DNA of 64,000 bases from Pseudomonas entomophila (GTDB taxonomy: Bacteria > Pseudomonadota > Gammaproteobacteria > Pseudomonadales > Pseudomonadaceae): assembly GCF_013523125.1 (NCBI RefSeq), contig NZ_JAAMQJ010000026.1, positions 1 through 64,000 of the forward strand, in the 5' to 3' direction. Positions 62,317-64,000 of the stretch are shown here, piece after piece. The translations under genes were made by a program, and so were the position numbers. A model generated the notes under the pieces. It was not told the origin of the DNA and did not search any database. It saw only the letters and a program-made list of their open reading frames with translations. Within the stretch, counting starts at the first letter, position 1, and every line of letters starts with the position of its first letter.

Positions 62317-63801
62317 ATGGGCGCATTCAATCCGCTGATGATCACGTTCGTGATCTATATCGCCGTCATGGTGCTGATCGGCTTCATGGCCTATCGCTCC
62401 ACACAGAACCTTTCCGACTACATTCTCGGTGGCCGTAGCCTCGGCAGTGTGGTGACCGCCTTGTCCGCCGGCGCTTCCGACATGAGTGGCTGGCTGCTGA
62501 TGGGTCTGCCAGGCGCCATCTACCTGTCCGGCCTGTCCGAGGTCTGGATCGCCATCGGTCTGACCATCGGTGCCTACCTCAACTGGCTGTTCGTCGCCGG
62601 CCGTCTGCGCGTGCAGACCGAGCACAATGGCGACGCACTGACGCTGCCGGACTTCTTCGCCAGCCGATTCGAAGACCAGAGCGGGCTGCTGCGCATCATC
62701 TCGGCCATCGTGATTCTGGTGTTCTTCACCATCTACTGCGCGTCGGGCATCGTGGCGGGGGCCCGTCTGTTCGAAAGCACGTTCGGCATGCCGTATGAGA
62801 CCGCGCTGTGGGCCGGTGCCGCCGCGACCATCGCCTACACCTTCATCGGTGGCTTCCTGGCGGTGAGCTGGACCGACACCGTGCAGGCCTCGCTGATGAT
62901 CTTCGCGCTGATCCTGACGCCGGTGATCGTGCTGATCTCCACCGGCGGGTTCGACACCACGTTCGCGGCCATCGAGCTGCAGAATCCTGCGCACTTCGAC
63001 CTGTTCAAGGGTGCCACCTTCGTCGGCGTCGTCTCCCTGCTGGGCTGGGGCCTGGGCTACTTCGGGCAGCCGCACATCCTGGCGCGCTTCATGGCCGCCG
63101 ATTCGGTCAAGTCGATCGCCAAGGCGCGCCGCATCTCCATGACCTGGATGATCCTGTGCCTGGTCGGTACCTGCGCCGTAGGCTTCTTCGGTATCGCCTA
63201 CTTCTCGGCGCACCCGGACCTGGCCGGCCCGGTCACCGAGAACCACGAACGCGTGTTCATCGAACTGGCCAAGATCCTGTTCAACCCCTGGATTGCAGGC
63301 ATCCTGCTGTCGGCCATCCTGGCCGCCGTCATGAGCACCCTGAGCTGCCAGCTGCTGGTCTGCTCCAGCGCCCTGACCGAAGACTTCTACAAGGCCTTCC
63401 TGCGCAAAGGTGCGTCGCAGCGTGAGCTGGTCTGGGTCGGTCGTCTGATGGTCCTGGCCGTGGCGCTGATCGCCATCGCCCTGGCCGCCAACCCGGAAAA
63501 CCGCGTGCTGGGCCTGGTCGCCTACGCCTGGGCCGGCTTCGGTGCCGCCTTCGGTCCGGTGGTGCTGATCTCGGTACTGTGGAAAGGCATGACCCGCAAC
63601 GGCGCCCTGGCGGGCATCGTGGTCGGTGCGCTGACCGTCATCCTGTGGAAGAACCTGGCCATCTCCAGCCTGTACGAGATCATCCCGGGCTTCCTGCTCG
63701 CCAGCCTCGCCATCGTCCTGGTCAGCAAGCTGGGTCGTCCGACCGCCAGCATGATCGCGCGCTTCGAGAAGGCCGACGCGGCTTATCACAGCGAGAAGTA
63801 G
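62317..63801 (+). CDS. putP: Sodium/proline symporter PutP
   Basis: A 494-aa sodium:solute symporter with about 13 helices. YILGGRSLGSVVTALSAGASDMSGWLLMGLPGAIYL, a core SSS signature, is found early (quoted here only by its key features GGRSLG and ASDMSGW), and GYFGQPHILARFMAAD and SCQLLVCSSALTEDFYK later. It imports proline with Na+. The ATG at 62317 gives the family start; the upstream in-frame region is the operator. The gene is divergent from putA, forming the catabolic unit. Confidence 0.96.
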   Translation: MGAFNPLMITFVIYIAVMVLIGFMAYRSTQNLSDYILGGRSLGSVVTALSAGASDMSGWLLMGLPGAIYLSGLSEVWIAIGLTIGAYLNWLFVAGRLRVQTEHNGDALTLPDFFASRFEDQSGLLRIISAIVILVFFTIYCASGIVAGARLFESTFGMPYETALWAGAAATIAYTFIGGFLAVSWTDTVQASLMIFALILTPVIVLISTGGFDTTFAAIELQNPAHFDLFKGATFVGVVSLLGWGLGYFGQPHILARFMAADSVKSIAKARRISMTWMILCLVGTCAVGFFGIAYFSAHPDLAGPVTENHERVFIELAKILFNPWIAGILLSAILAAVMSTLSCQLLVCSSALTEDFYKAFLRKGASQRELVWVGRLMVLAVALIAIALAANPENRVLGLVAYAWAGFGAAFGPVVLISVLWKGMTRNGALAGIVVGALTVILWKNLAISSLYEIIPGFLLASLAIVLVSKLGRPTASMIARFEKADAAYHSEK

Positions 63802-64000
63802 AGCAGCGGCGAGTAGCAAGCCGCAAGCTGCAAGCTGTGTTGGATGGGCCTGTTCTGAAGGTTCAGGCCCATTCATTAAGGTCCCGGGTTTATGGACCCT
63901 GCGGGCCCAATCGCGGCACAGGGGCCGCTCCGCATGAGCCATGATTGCCTGCACCACCGCGGCGGGTGTAGATACCGTCTTGATCCTCACTTCGCAAGCG
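63802..64000. repeat. Downstream gap with heptamer and REP-like sequence
   Basis: Positions 63809-63837 hold GCAAGCC/GCAAGCT words at heptad spacing. A hairpin (63844-63852 with 63864-63872, ATGGGCCTG and CAGGCCCAT) follows and may terminate putP, although the T tract is weak. A REP-like stretch (63896-63932) matches the one near the window start. The last 60 bases show no recognisable gene. Confidence 0.6.
63844..63872 (+). terminator. Possible putP terminator
   Basis: ATGGGCCTG and CAGGCCCAT form a perfect 9-bp stem with an 11-nt loop, 42 nt after the stop, followed by TCATT rather than a strong T run. Confidence 0.5.

Overview
The window is a chromosomal segment of a fluorescent Pseudomonas of the P. 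putida type. The evidence is the high GC content, the gene order (pyrR-pyrB-pyrC', gshB, pilGHIJ-chpA-chpC, bioA, ahcY-metF, metK-tkt-epd-pgk-fba, a REC-PAS-GGDEF-EAL regulator, dbpA, putA/putP) and the many GCGGGCAAGCCC-type REP elements. I see no prophage, insertion sequence, CRISPR array, rRNA or tRNA. It is mostly core genome, with about 50 protein genes and unusually repeat-rich intergenic gaps.

Layout. 0.25-4.1 kb (minus strand): yqgE, ruvX, pyrR, pyrB and an inactive dihydroorotase homologue, the usual Pseudomonas pyrimidine cluster. 4.3-6.3 kb (minus): a TonB-type protein and glutathione synthetase. 6.7-15.6 kb (plus): the Pil-Chp chemosensory operon (pilG, pilH, pilI, pilJ, chpA, chpC), with a 19-unit heptanucleotide array directly before pilG. 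15.6-16.2 kb: a REP-rich gap with a tandem duplication of about 169 bp. 16.2-22.5 kb: a HlyIII-family protein, rsmE, bioA, an exported flavin oxidase, cytochrome b561 and YceI. 22.6-30.7 kb: RhlE-type helicase, a solute-binding protein, metF, ahcY behind an S-adenosylhomocysteine riboswitch, a thioesterase, an Na+/H+ antiporter and a MAPEG protein. 30.7-37.1 kb (minus): mltA, two DUF1090 paralogues, ligB, metK and an ArsR-methyltransferase fusion. 37.3-43.2 kb (plus): tkt, epd, pgk, a small lipoprotein and fba. 43.4-47.6 kb: a DUF1348 protein, the c-di-GMP regulator (cfcR-like) behind a second heptanucleotide array, a YgjP-like metallopeptidase, a winged-helix protein and ElaA. 47.7-57.1 kb (minus): a FUSC exporter-like protein, a BaiN-like flavoprotein, dbpA, and a tight tldD-pmbA-MFS operon. 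57.3-63.8 kb: a small membrane protein, putA and putP, the last two divergent across a region with seven GTTGCA/TGCAAC boxes.

Functional themes. The methyl cycle recurs: metK sits in an apparent operon with an ArsR-methyltransferase regulator, ahcY is under an SAH riboswitch, and metF follows it. A 46-bp near-perfect palindrome between the ArsR gene and tkt looks like that regulator's operator. Signal transduction for surface behaviour also recurs: Pil-Chp and a c-di-GMP enzyme each have a long tract of the same 7-bp repeat, in the same orientation, just upstream. Degenerate copies of that repeat lie in at least seven other gaps. Proline catabolism (putA/putP) closes the window with a clear candidate autoregulatory operator region.

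All calls come from reading the sequence and recalling families. No database search was run. Start codons were chosen from ribosome binding sites, overlaps and family lengths.
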